Assembly (NCBI GenBank): GCA_016936665.1
Contig: JAFGXI010000017.1
Location: forward strand, 84,146 to 148,145
DNA: 64,000 bases
Source: Bacteroidales bacterium
GTDB lineage: Bacteria; Bacteroidota; Bacteroidia; Bacteroidales; JAFGXI01
Reading direction: 5' to 3'
Shown: positions 34,242 to 41,515 of the stretch, piece by piece
How the letters are laid out: each line of letters starts with the position of its first letter
Numbering within the stretch: the stretch's first letter is position 1
The notes under the pieces: generated by a model
Told to the model about the DNA's origin: nothing
What the model saw: the letters and a program-made list of their open reading frames with translations, nothing else
The model's database searches: none
Program-made: the position numbers and the translations under genes

Positions 34242-35519
34242 ATGTTGACAATACAGCAAATTGAAACTCAACCGGAAATGGTTATTGAGCGTTTAAAAAT
34301 TAAAAATTTCGACGCAAAAGCAATCGTTTATAAAGCTATTGAATACAACCAAGAGAGAAAAAAACTAAAAACAACCGGTGATCAGCATCAAGCTGAGATG
34401 AATCAATTATCGAAAGCTATTGGTCAACTTTTTAAAGACGGCAAACAACAAGAAGCCAACGAAGCTAAGGACAAAACAGCAGATCTTAAAAATGCAATTA
34501 AGCAAATTCAAACTGAATTAGCCGAAGTTGAAAAAGAACTCCACGAATTGTTGGTTCAATTACCCAATTTACCACACGAAAGTGTTCCTTCCGGAAAAAC
34601 AGCCGAAGATAATAAACTCATCCGTACCAATTACGAGAATGTGGAACCCAACACTAGTGGGCTTTTACCTCACTGGGAACTCTCAAATCAATATCAACTA
34701 ATAGATTTTGAATTGGGCGTAAAATTAACCGGTGCCGGGTTTCCTGTTTACAAAGGCAAAATGGCTCGTTTGCAAAGAGCATTAATTCAATTCTTTTTAG
34801 ACGAAGCTATCGAAAACGGATACGAAGAAGTCATTCCTCCTTTGATGGTTAACGAAGACTCTGGTTTTGGCACAGGTCAATTGCCCGATAAAGAAGGGCA
34901 GATGTATCATGCCACAGAAGATAATTTATATCTAGTACCAACTGCAGAAGTCCCTGTTACAAATATTTATCGTGATGTCATTTTAAATAAAAACCAGTTT
35001 CCTGTAAAAAACACTGCTTACACGCCTTGTTTTAGAAGAGAAGCCGGTTCGTACGGGAAAGATGTAAGAGGTTTGAATCGTTTGCATCAGTTTGACAAGG
35101 TGGAAATCGTACAAATCGAACACCCTGAGCACTCCTATCAAACGCTCGAAAAAATGGTGTTACACGTCGAATCAATCATCAATAAATTAGAATTACCTTA
35201 CCGAATCATTCAACTGTGCGGAGGCGATATGAGTTTTACTTCTGCCCTAACTTACGACTTTGAGGTCTATTCAAAAGCTCAGGAAAAATGGTTAGAAGTT
35301 AGTTCAGTTTCGAACTTCGAAGCATTCCAAGCCAATCGTCTCAAATTGCGTTTTAAAGACGATAAGGAAAAAGGCACTCATTTAGCTCACACATTAAACG
35401 GTTCTGCATTGGCTTTACCAAGAATTGTTGCAGCATTGCTCGAAAACAATCAAACACCCGATGGAATTGTTATTCCTAAAGCTTTAAGAAAATATACAGG
35501 ATTCGATATTTTAAATTAA
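34242..35519 (+). CDS. serS: Seryl-tRNA synthetase
   Basis: The 425-residue class II synthetase has an N-terminal antiparallel coiled-coil arm (~30-100) that grips the long variable arm of tRNA-Ser. Motif 2 is FRREAGSYGKDVRGLNRLHQ, and motif 3 is NGSALALPRIVAALLE. TAEVPVTN and the serine-binding region are present. First gene of a three-gene unit with a lipoprotein 11 bases downstream and a TPR protein. Confidence 0.97.
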   Translation: MLTIQQIETQPEMVIERLKIKNFDAKAIVYKAIEYNQERKKLKTTGDQHQAEMNQLSKAIGQLFKDGKQQEANEAKDKTADLKNAIKQIQTELAEVEKELHELLVQLPNLPHESVPSGKTAEDNKLIRTNYENVEPNTSGLLPHWELSNQYQLIDFELGVKLTGAGFPVYKGKMARLQRALIQFFLDEAIENGYEEVIPPLMVNEDSGFGTGQLPDKEGQMYHATEDNLYLVPTAEVPVTNIYRDVILNKNQFPVKNTAYTPCFRREAGSYGKDVRGLNRLHQFDKVEIVQIEHPEHSYQTLEKMVLHVESIINKLELPYRIIQLCGGDMSFTSALTYDFEVYSKAQEKWLEVSSVSNFEAFQANRLKLRFKDDKEKGTHLAHTLNGSALALPRIVAALLENNQTPDGIVIPKALRKYTGFDILN

Positions 35520-35530
35520 TTACTACTGCA

Positions 35531-36064
35531 ATGAAAGCTTTTCAGATTATTGTATTTGTAACCTTAGCAGCTACCTTATTATCCTGCCAAAAAGAAGGCT
35601 TGGAAGGTCAATTGTCTAAAGCCAAAACAGAGGCTGAAAACAATTTCAAGCAAATAAGCAAAATGGATTGGACGGTCGTTAAAGAAAAACAAAAAATTGC
35701 TCAAGAAATCATTGGTGAGCTTAAACCTAATTTTGACTTATTAAACAAGTACGATCGTCAGAATTTTTCAGTTTTAGCAAATACCGAAAAAGCCGATAAA
35801 AAATTCCATCCGGATTTGGATAAACTCGAAAAAAACTACGTTTTCTCAATTAGACAGATAAAAGCTTTAGAAACAGCCCTTGCAAAACAAGAAATGCCTA
35901 AAGACTCCATTGAAAAATACCTTAACGACGAATTAAAAGTCCTTCAAGAATTAAATCAACGTTTGGCTGTATGCCAGAATCAATTCCATTATTTGAATTC
36001 CAATTACGACGAATTTACTGACAAATGTAAAGTCGTAGCCGATAGCTTAAACCAACTTCCATAA
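35531..36064 (+). CDS. Helical lipoprotein of unknown function
   Basis: 177 residues: signal and lipobox MKAFQIIVFVTLAATLLSC, with Cys19 as lipidation site, then a wholly helical, charged body (~25-177) with heptad-like segments (LSKAKTEAENNFKQI, LNDELKVLQELNQRLAV). No known domain. It sits between serS (11-base gap) and the TPR gene (3-base gap), so it is co-transcribed with both. It may form an envelope complex with the TPR protein, which is inferred from spacing only. Confidence 0.8.
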   Translation: MKAFQIIVFVTLAATLLSCQKEGLEGQLSKAKTEAENNFKQISKMDWTVVKEKQKIAQEIIGELKPNFDLLNKYDRQNFSVLANTEKADKKFHPDLDKLEKNYVFSIRQIKALETALAKQEMPKDSIEKYLNDELKVLQELNQRLAVCQNQFHYLNSNYDEFTDKCKVVADSLNQLP

Positions 36065-36067
36065 AGC

Positions 36068-37870
36068 ATGAGAAAATTTTGGTTTTTATTCATATTGCTG
36101 TTTTCTGTCCAATATTTATTTGCGCAGAATAATCAGAATAAAAGTCAATTAGCCTATCAATATTTTAAAGATAAAGAATTTGACAGAGCCGCAATTCTCT
36201 ATAAAGAATTGTACGATGAATCGCACTCTAAGACTTATCTAAATTATCTTATAAAATGTTATACTTCGCAAAGACAATTCGAAATTGCCGAAGACATTTT
36301 AAAAAGAGAGCTTAAAAAAGATAAACGCGACGTGAATTTGATTGTTGCTTTAGGCGGTGTTTATCAACTTTCAGGCGAAAAAGAAAAAGCAGAGAAGTTG
36401 TTTCTTAAAACTATCGACCAGTTGGGCGACTCTCGAACCGATGCCATCAACTTAGCCAACGCTTTTATTTCGCAACAAGAATTTGGCTATGCCGAGCAAA
36501 CTTACCTCAAAGCTAAAAAATTAAGTAAAGGGCAATACAGCTATACCTTCGAATTAGCCAACGTTTATTATTATGCACGGCAATACGATAAAATGATCGA
36601 CCAATATTTAGACTTATTATCCGAAGGTGATCAATACATCCAAAGTGTACAAAATAGGCTACAAGCCGTAATTTACAATCAAGACGACGGAAGTTTGAAT
36701 CAATTACTTAAAGACGAACTAATTCGCAGAATACAAAAAGAAAAAGACAGCCAGATTTATAGCGAGTTGCTAATTTGGTTGTATCTCCAAGAAAAAAATT
36801 TTAAAGCTGCTTATCGTCAAACAGTAGCCATAGACAAACGCAACAAAGAACAAGGCGATCGTTTAATTGCTCTGGGCGAAATGGCTCTTAACAATAACGA
36901 TTACGAAGTTGCCTCGGAATGTTTTGAGTACGTTATTCAATTGGGAGCCCATCAAATTAATTATTTAGATGCCAATATTGGGTATTTAAAATCTATGTTT
37001 CAACAAATTGAAGCAGGGAACTATTCTCAAAAAGAACTTGATAAATTAATCGATACTTATCAGAATTTTTTAATGCTAGAAGGTAATAACGATAAAACTG
37101 CAATTGTTAAAATTGATTACGCTACAATATTAGCCTTCTATCAACAACAACCCGATAAAGCTATTGCACTTTTAGAAGATATTACCATTGCAACTTTACC
37201 ACCTAATATTCAATCGAAAATAAAACTAAGCCTTGCGGATATTCTGCTATTCGACGATAGAATTTGGGAAGCTACCTTATACTACTCTCAAGTCATTAAA
37301 TCCAATCCCAACAATGAACTAGGTAATGAAGCACAACTCAAAAAGGCGAAGTTAGCCTATTATTCCGGCGACTTTTTATGGGCAAAAGGACAGCTCGATG
37401 TGCTTAAAGCAAGCACCTCTAAACTTATTTCGAACGATGCCTTTTATTGGTCGTCGGTTGTTGCCGATAATTACGAAACTGAGAATGATGCTCAGGCTTT
37501 AAACGCCTTATCGCAAATCGATTATTTGATGTATCAGAAAAAATATACAGAAGCTTTAAGCACAATCGACAGTGCATTTACAACTTTCCCAAAACACGCA
37601 ATAGAAGATGATCTTTGGTACAGAAAAGGTCAAATTCTTAACCTATTAAGTAAAGATGATGAAGCTTTAGCAGCATATCGAACCATCGTCGAAAAATATT
37701 ACGATGACTTACTGGCCGACAACGCACTTATGGCTATGGCCGATATTTATTGGTTTAGCGGACAACACGAAAAAGCTGTTGAACTTTACACCCAGCTTTT
37801 AGTAGATTTCCCCGATAGTTTCTTTTCTAACGAAGCTCGCCAACGCATTGTTGAATTCCGAGATTCATAA
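36068..37870 (+). CDS. Exported TPR-repeat protein
   Basis: 600 residues with signal peptide MRKFWFLFILLFSVQYLFAQ and TPR-like helical repeats through the whole length (AYQYFKDKEFDRAAILYKEL, EKAEKLFLKTIDQL, YRKGQILNLLSKDDEAL, DIYWFSGQHEKAVELYTQL). The periplasmic TPR superhelix probably serves as a protein-protein scaffold. The last repeats resemble YbgF/BamD-type TPRs. It follows the lipoprotein by 3 bases and ends at a bidirectional terminator. Confidence 0.85.
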   Translation: MRKFWFLFILLFSVQYLFAQNNQNKSQLAYQYFKDKEFDRAAILYKELYDESHSKTYLNYLIKCYTSQRQFEIAEDILKRELKKDKRDVNLIVALGGVYQLSGEKEKAEKLFLKTIDQLGDSRTDAINLANAFISQQEFGYAEQTYLKAKKLSKGQYSYTFELANVYYYARQYDKMIDQYLDLLSEGDQYIQSVQNRLQAVIYNQDDGSLNQLLKDELIRRIQKEKDSQIYSELLIWLYLQEKNFKAAYRQTVAIDKRNKEQGDRLIALGEMALNNNDYEVASECFEYVIQLGAHQINYLDANIGYLKSMFQQIEAGNYSQKELDKLIDTYQNFLMLEGNNDKTAIVKIDYATILAFYQQQPDKAIALLEDITIATLPPNIQSKIKLSLADILLFDDRIWEATLYYSQVIKSNPNNELGNEAQLKKAKLAYYSGDFLWAKGQLDVLKASTSKLISNDAFYWSSVVADNYETENDAQALNALSQIDYLMYQKKYTEALSTIDSAFTTFPKHAIEDDLWYRKGQILNLLSKDDEALAAYRTIVEKYYDDLLADNALMAMADIYWFSGQHEKAVELYTQLLVDFPDSFFSNEARQRIVEFRDS

Positions 37871-37892
37871 AAAAGCGAGAAATCTCTCGCTT
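37871..37892. terminator. Bidirectional terminator between the TPR gene and the Tat-signal gene
   Basis: A perfect 8-bp stem (AAGCGAGA / TCTCGCTT) with AATC loop. Minus-strand reading is followed by TTTTTT, plus-strand reading by TTATTATTT. It closes both convergent units. Confidence 0.8.
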
Positions 37893-37897
37893 ATTAT

Positions 37898-38278
37898 TTA
37901 GACTTTTGAAAAATTTGAAACACTATTGTCTTCGATTAAATTCGTCAAACGATCTGAAATGACTAAAAATTGTTTTCTAAATTCTCTGTTGTTCATATGC
38001 TTTTGAGCTTCTGGCATCCAATCTTTGGCTTGATCTGCAATATTCATAATTTGCTGATTATCTTTTAGCCATCGGCTTTCTAACTTTTCCGCAACAACCA
38101 AAGTTTCGCAATCGACAACCCAAGTTTGAAAACGTTTTAAAAATTGTTTTTCGTCTGCGTTTAATTCTTGATTATCGAAGGTTTCGGGTAAAGTTTCTGC
38201 CGAAACTCCTAGTTTACTAACAGCAAGCAAACCTGCAGCTGCCAATGTCTTTTTTAAAAATCCTCTTCTATTTTCCAT
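37898..38278 (-). CDS. Small Tat-signal protein of unknown function
   Basis: 126 residues. The N-terminus MENRRGFLKKTLAAAGLLAV is a twin-arginine signal (RRGFLKK followed by a mild hydrophobic stretch), cleaved near GVSAE. The mature part (~95 aa) is helical and charged with no recognised domain. It contains WVVDCETLVVAEKLESRW and KDWMPEAQKHMNN. Tat export suggests folding or cofactor binding before transport, but no cofactor motif is obvious beyond one Cys and two His. It lies downstream of the superoxide reductase gene but is separated from it by a strong terminator, so expression needs read-through or a promoter within that hairpin. Confidence 0.75.
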   Translation of the reverse strand: MENRRGFLKKTLAAAGLLAVSKLGVSAETLPETFDNQELNADEKQFLKRFQTWVVDCETLVVAEKLESRWLKDNQQIMNIADQAKDWMPEAQKHMNNREFRKQFLVISDRLTNLIEDNSVSNFSKV

Positions 38279-38291
38279 ATTTTACAGACAT

Positions 38292-38327
38292 AAAAAAAGA
38301 CTCCGCACAGTCCGTCCGGCGAAGTCT
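38292..38327 (-). terminator. Terminator after the superoxide reductase gene
   Basis: On the minus strand AGACTTCGCC pairs with the GCGGAGTCT arm (with small bulges) and is followed by seven T. It lies between the superoxide reductase gene and the Tat-signal gene. Confidence 0.85.
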
Positions 38328-38358
38328 CACTCTTTTCAAATGGATTAGTTATTAAATA

Positions 38359-38736
38359 TTATTTAACCTCTACTTCTACGGTATCACTTTCCCAAAGTCC
38401 GTGTTTAGTGCAGAAAGCATAAGCAGTTAACTTCATATTTTTAGTAGGAACGATAAAGAAATCTACTTCTAAATTGTTGGCTGCGTTACCTAAAGCTCCT
38501 TCTGTAAAATTGGCTTGAGCTAACATTTTTTCGCCATTCCAAAGTTGAACATAGGAAATGAAATGATCAGGATCGTCCGGATGCATATATTCATCGCCCA
38601 CCATAACTTTTACTTTGAATTTTTTACCGGCTTCGGCTTCTTTATCGCATTTAACAAACGCTGAGTGTCTGTCGATATAATCGCGCTTTGCTTCTTTGTC
38701 TAATGTAGAAATATCTACGTATTTATTAAGTTTCAT
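38359..38736 (-). CDS. Superoxide reductase (1Fe, neelaredoxin type)
   Basis: 125 residues without the N-terminal rubredoxin-like domain of 2Fe desulfoferrodoxins. All five iron ligands are visible: His in IDRHSAF, two His in MHPDDPDHF, and Cys and His in FCTKHGLWES. It reduces superoxide to peroxide without making O2, a mark of anaerobes. The family EKH motif, whose Glu and Lys assist catalysis, reads DRH here, so both charged residues are replaced conservatively. It is co-transcribed with perR, peroxiredoxin and a small winged-helix gene, so the peroxide product can be removed by a neighbour. Confidence 0.9.
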   Translation of the reverse strand: MKLNKYVDISTLDKEAKRDYIDRHSAFVKCDKEAEAGKKFKVKVMVGDEYMHPDDPDHFISYVQLWNGEKMLAQANFTEGALGNAANNLEVDFFIVPTKNMKLTAYAFCTKHGLWESDTVEVEVK

Positions 38737-38760
38737 AATGATAAAATGATAAGGTTAATA

Positions 38761-38943
38761 TTATAATTTGTTAAGGCTGTAATAGCATTTTTTAGGAGAT
38801 TGAATAGTATTTTCCGTTTTCAATACTTTGATAATCTTATCAATCTCTTTTTTCTCTAAACCTGTTAAATCGGATAATTCACCTGCTTTTAGAGGCTCCG
38901 AAGAGTCGGACAACGCTTTAATTACTTTTTCTTTATTATCCAT
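38761..38943 (-). CDS. 60-aa winged-helix protein, putative small regulator
   Basis: The 60-residue sequence fits a single winged helix: helix 1 KEKVIKALSDS, helix 2 KAGELSDLTG, recognition helix LEKKEIDKIIKVLKTEN and wing IQSPKKCYYSLNKL. It lies 3 bases after the peroxiredoxin gene and 24 bases before the superoxide reductase gene, firmly inside the operon. It could be a DNA-binding regulator or a redox-sensing protein using its single Cys. Neither is proven. Small size and operon position make it easy to miss in annotation. Confidence 0.8.
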   Translation of the reverse strand: MDNKEKVIKALSDSSEPLKAGELSDLTGLEKKEIDKIIKVLKTENTIQSPKKCYYSLNKL

Positions 38944-38946
38944 AAT

Positions 38947-39585
38947 TTATTTCACCTCCAATTTGCCTAAATATTCCGCAACACCTTCTGTTGTAGGTTT
39001 CATTGCCACATCGCCTTCTTTCCAGTTGGCAGGGCAAACTTCTCCGTGCTCTTCGAAATAGTGTAATGCATCGACCATGCGTAGAGCTTCGTCTATATTT
39101 CTTCCTAGAGGTAAATCGTTGATAACAGAATGACGAACTACACCATTTTTATCGATTAAAAATGTTCCTCTATAAGCTACAGGAGCACCTTTGAATACCG
39201 AGTTACCTTCGTCGTCCATATCGTACTCGCCAGCTAACACTTCGTAATTCTCAGAAATCGTTTTCGATAAATCGGCAACCAAAGGATATTTTACACCTTT
39301 AATTCCACCATCTTTCAAGGCTGTTCTTAACCATGCTAAATGCGAGAACTCTGAATCGATAGAACAACCTACTATTTGAACATTACGTTTTTCGAATTCA
39401 GCTATTTTTTCTTGAAATGCTAATATCTCTGTAGGACAAACAAAGGTGAAATCGAGAGGATAAAAGAAAAAGATTACATCTTTTTTACCAATATACTGCT
39501 CTAAAGAAAAATTCTCTACTACTTCGTTGCCATTTACTACAGCGGTAGCTGAAAATACTGGCGCTTTTTTCCCAATTAAACTCAT
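38947..39585 (-). CDS. 2-Cys peroxiredoxin (AhpC/Prx1 class)
   Basis: 212 residues. The peroxidatic Cys50 lies in DFTFVCPTEI and the resolving Cys near the C-terminus in GEVCPANWKEGD, the typical 2-Cys arrangement. It reduces hydrogen peroxide and alkyl peroxides in the cytosol. It is 7 bases downstream of perR and upstream of the superoxide reductase, forming a peroxide/superoxide clearance set. No ahpF is in the window, so the electron donor is unknown. Confidence 0.96.
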   Translation of the reverse strand: MSLIGKKAPVFSATAVVNGNEVVENFSLEQYIGKKDVIFFFYPLDFTFVCPTEILAFQEKIAEFEKRNVQIVGCSIDSEFSHLAWLRTALKDGGIKGVKYPLVADLSKTISENYEVLAGEYDMDDEGNSVFKGAPVAYRGTFLIDKNGVVRHSVINDLPLGRNIDEALRMVDALHYFEEHGEVCPANWKEGDVAMKPTTEGVAEYLGKLEVK

Positions 39586-39592
39586 TTTTAAT

Positions 39593-39997
39593 TTATTTTT
39601 TTGTTAGACATGATTTGCATACTCCTGTAATGTTGAATTGAATTTCTTTCACTTCATATGAATGATTTAATAAAAGATTTAAGGGCTGATTCAGAAAAAC
39701 ATCGCTGACCTCTCCACAAACATCGCATTTAAAATGGCCATGTTCTCTAACTTCGGCATCGTATCGTAATTCGTTACCTTCAATTCTAACTTCTTGTACT
39801 AAACGCTTTGCAATTAGTAATTTCAAAACATTGTAAACGGTTGTTTTTGATAAAGATGGAATCTCATCCTTTAAATCATTGAAAATGGTGTACGCAGTCG
39901 GATGACTTTTAGTTGCCTTCAAATAACTAAAAATTTTTAGCCTTTGTATTGAAGGAGAAACCCCATTTTGCACCAATATTTCTTGATTTGTCTTCAA
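39593..39997 (-). CDS. perR: Fur-family peroxide regulator (PerR-like)
   Basis: The 134-residue Fur-family repressor has an N-terminal winged helix (~1-80, SPSIQRLKIFSYLKATKSHPT, LSKTTVYNVLKLL) and a C-terminal dimer domain. Two CxxC pairs, HFKCDVCGE and GVCKSC, form the structural zinc site, and EHGHF supplies metal ligands. Named PerR rather than Fur because it heads an operon with peroxiredoxin and superoxide reductase and because two PerR-type palindromes cover its own promoter, which implies autoregulation and induction by peroxide. Confidence 0.88.
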   Translation of the reverse strand: MKTNQEILVQNGVSPSIQRLKIFSYLKATKSHPTAYTIFNDLKDEIPSLSKTTVYNVLKLLIAKRLVQEVRIEGNELRYDAEVREHGHFKCDVCGEVSDVFLNQPLNLLLNHSYEVKEIQFNITGVCKSCLTKK

Positions 39998-40014
39998 TTA
40001 TTATTATTACATTT

Positions 40015-40029
40015 TTATAATGATTACAA
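40015..40029. promoter_or_regulatory. PerR-type operator 1
   Basis: TTATAATGATTACAA matches the B. subtilis PerR box TTATAATnATTATAA at 14 of 15 positions. It lies between the -7 box and the perR start codon and overlaps the box by 3 bases. Confidence 0.7.
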
Positions 40030-40034
40030 ATTTA
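40027..40034 (-). promoter_or_regulatory. Promoter -7 element of the perR operon
   Basis: TAAATTTG on the minus strand (TAnnTTTG). It overlaps both PerR-type palindromes, so repressor binding would block polymerase directly. Confidence 0.6.
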
Positions 40035-40048
40035 GAATAATTCTAAAT
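40030..40048. promoter_or_regulatory. PerR-type operator 2
   Basis: A perfect 9-1-9 palindrome, ATTTAGAAT-A-ATTCTAAAT, with the same spacing as a PerR box. It abuts operator 1. Confidence 0.72.
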
Positions 40049-40140
40049 AATTTCCAAATCAATTCTGTTAAAAAAATTAAAATCTTTGGAGTCTTAATAA
40101 AAACGTTTAGTTCTTATGCTCATAAATGATTGATTTACTA

Positions 40141-40148
40141 TAGATTTG
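40141..40148 (+). promoter_or_regulatory. Promoter -7 element of the coiled-coil/DUF454/arginine deiminase unit
   Basis: TAGATTTG (TAnnTTTG), 16 bases before the ATG at 40165. Confidence 0.55.
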
Positions 40149-40164
40149 TAAAAAAATTACAAAA

Positions 40165-41106
40165 ATGGATTCGCAAAACACTGATCAAAATAAAGAGATA
40201 AAAACAAGTCCAATTATTAATAAAACTAATAAAGATTGTAAAAATAACGGCTTATTGGCATTAATAGGTTTACTTATTATTGTATCTGCGGTAGGATGGT
40301 ATTTGTATTTCGATATGCGCTCTACAAATATTGGCACTGTTACTCAACTAAATGTAGTTAGCGATGAAAAAGAAGAAGTGACCAACGAATTAAAAGAGTT
40401 AATTGTTCAATACGAAGATTTAAAGACAGATAACGAAGATTTGAATTCGAAACTTAGCCAAGAGCAACAACATATCGAAACGCTTCTTGAAGAGCTTAAA
40501 AAAGTTAAAGCTGATAACAGATGGCAAATTCATAAATACAAAAAAGAATTATCGACGCTTCGCGAAATTATGAAGAATTACATTTACCAAATCGATTCTT
40601 TAAATACGTTAAATGTCAATTTGCGACAAGAAAACCAAACGGTATCAGCAGAAAACCAAAGAATTAGTTCTAAGAATAAAGAATTGGAAGAATTAACCAC
40701 CAATTTATCTACCACTGTAGAAAAAGCATCGGTTTTAAGAGCCATCAACATAGTTCCAATGGCATTGAAAAGTAAAGGTAAAGAGACTAATCGTAGCAAT
40801 AAAGTTGAAAAAATCAGAGTGTGTTTTACCATTACGGAAAATGCAGTGGCAAAATCCGGCCCTCAGATGGTTTATTTGAGAATTTTGAATCCTCAAAATG
40901 CAGTATTATCGGGAAATATAAATACCGTTAATTTTGGAGAAACAGTAATAAGCTATTCCGACAAGAGAGAAATCGAATACGATAATAAAGATTTAGATGT
41001 GTGCATCTATTGGGCAAAAAGCGAAAATTTACCGGAAGGCGAATATAAAGTTGAACTTATTTCTGAGGGTAACTTAATAGGAACTTCAGCCTTTTATTTA
41101 AAATAG
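40165..41106 (+). CDS. Membrane-anchored coiled-coil protein, unknown function
   Basis: 313 residues: short cytosolic tail, one membrane helix (~28-50, GLLALIGLLIIVSAVGWYLYF), a long coiled coil (~65-185, EEVTNELKELIVQYEDLKTD, LRQENQTVSAENQRISSKN) and a C-terminal beta domain (~190-313, KVEKIRVCFTITENAVAKSG). This plan is common in Bacteroidota envelope proteins, and I do not know a proven function. It is the first gene of a three-gene unit; DUF454 follows after 1 base. Confidence 0.8.
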   Translation: MDSQNTDQNKEIKTSPIINKTNKDCKNNGLLALIGLLIIVSAVGWYLYFDMRSTNIGTVTQLNVVSDEKEEVTNELKELIVQYEDLKTDNEDLNSKLSQEQQHIETLLEELKKVKADNRWQIHKYKKELSTLREIMKNYIYQIDSLNTLNVNLRQENQTVSAENQRISSKNKELEELTTNLSTTVEKASVLRAINIVPMALKSKGKETNRSNKVEKIRVCFTITENAVAKSGPQMVYLRILNPQNAVLSGNINTVNFGETVISYSDKREIEYDNKDLDVCIYWAKSENLPEGEYKVELISEGNLIGTSAFYLK

Positions 41107-41107
41107 T

Positions 41108-41515
41108 TTGAATAGAGATTATCAATATAAAAAATGGACCCGTTGGCTAATTTATGCTTCCGGGTTCTTTTTTTTAATCTTAGGCATATTAGGCATTTTT
41201 ATCCCCCTTCTCCCAACCACCCCATTTCTATTGTTAGCAGCTTGGGCATTTATGCATACCAATCGTAAAATTTACCTTTGGATGTTTAAAAACAGATGGT
41301 TTGGGAAAAGCTTTAGCAACTATATGAAAAACCGTTCTGTTTCAAGATCCGTTAAAATAAGTTCCCTGATAATTCTTAGTATTACTATGGCTTATTCTAT
41401 TATTTTTGTAATAGAATTTAGATGGTTAAAAGTTTTATTGTTGGTAATATACCTTGCTGTTGCCTATCACATCATCAAACTAAAAACCATCGACGATAAA
41501 ATACAAAAACTATGA
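41108..41515 (+). CDS. DUF454 (YbaN-like) membrane protein
   Basis: 135 residues starting with TTG, the only in-frame start before the first helix. Three to four membrane helices: FFFLILGILGIFIPLLPTTP, FLLLAAWAFM, and the C-terminal pair ISSLIILSITMAYSIIFV and VLLLVIYLAVAYH. The GIFIPLLPTTPFLLLA motif and the following NRWFG are diagnostic for DUF454, a family without known function. It overlaps arginine deiminase by 4 bases, hence translational coupling. Confidence 0.9.
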   Translation: MNRDYQYKKWTRWLIYASGFFFLILGILGIFIPLLPTTPFLLLAAWAFMHTNRKIYLWMFKNRWFGKSFSNYMKNRSVSRSVKISSLIILSITMAYSIIFVIEFRWLKVLLLVIYLAVAYHIIKLKTIDDKIQKL

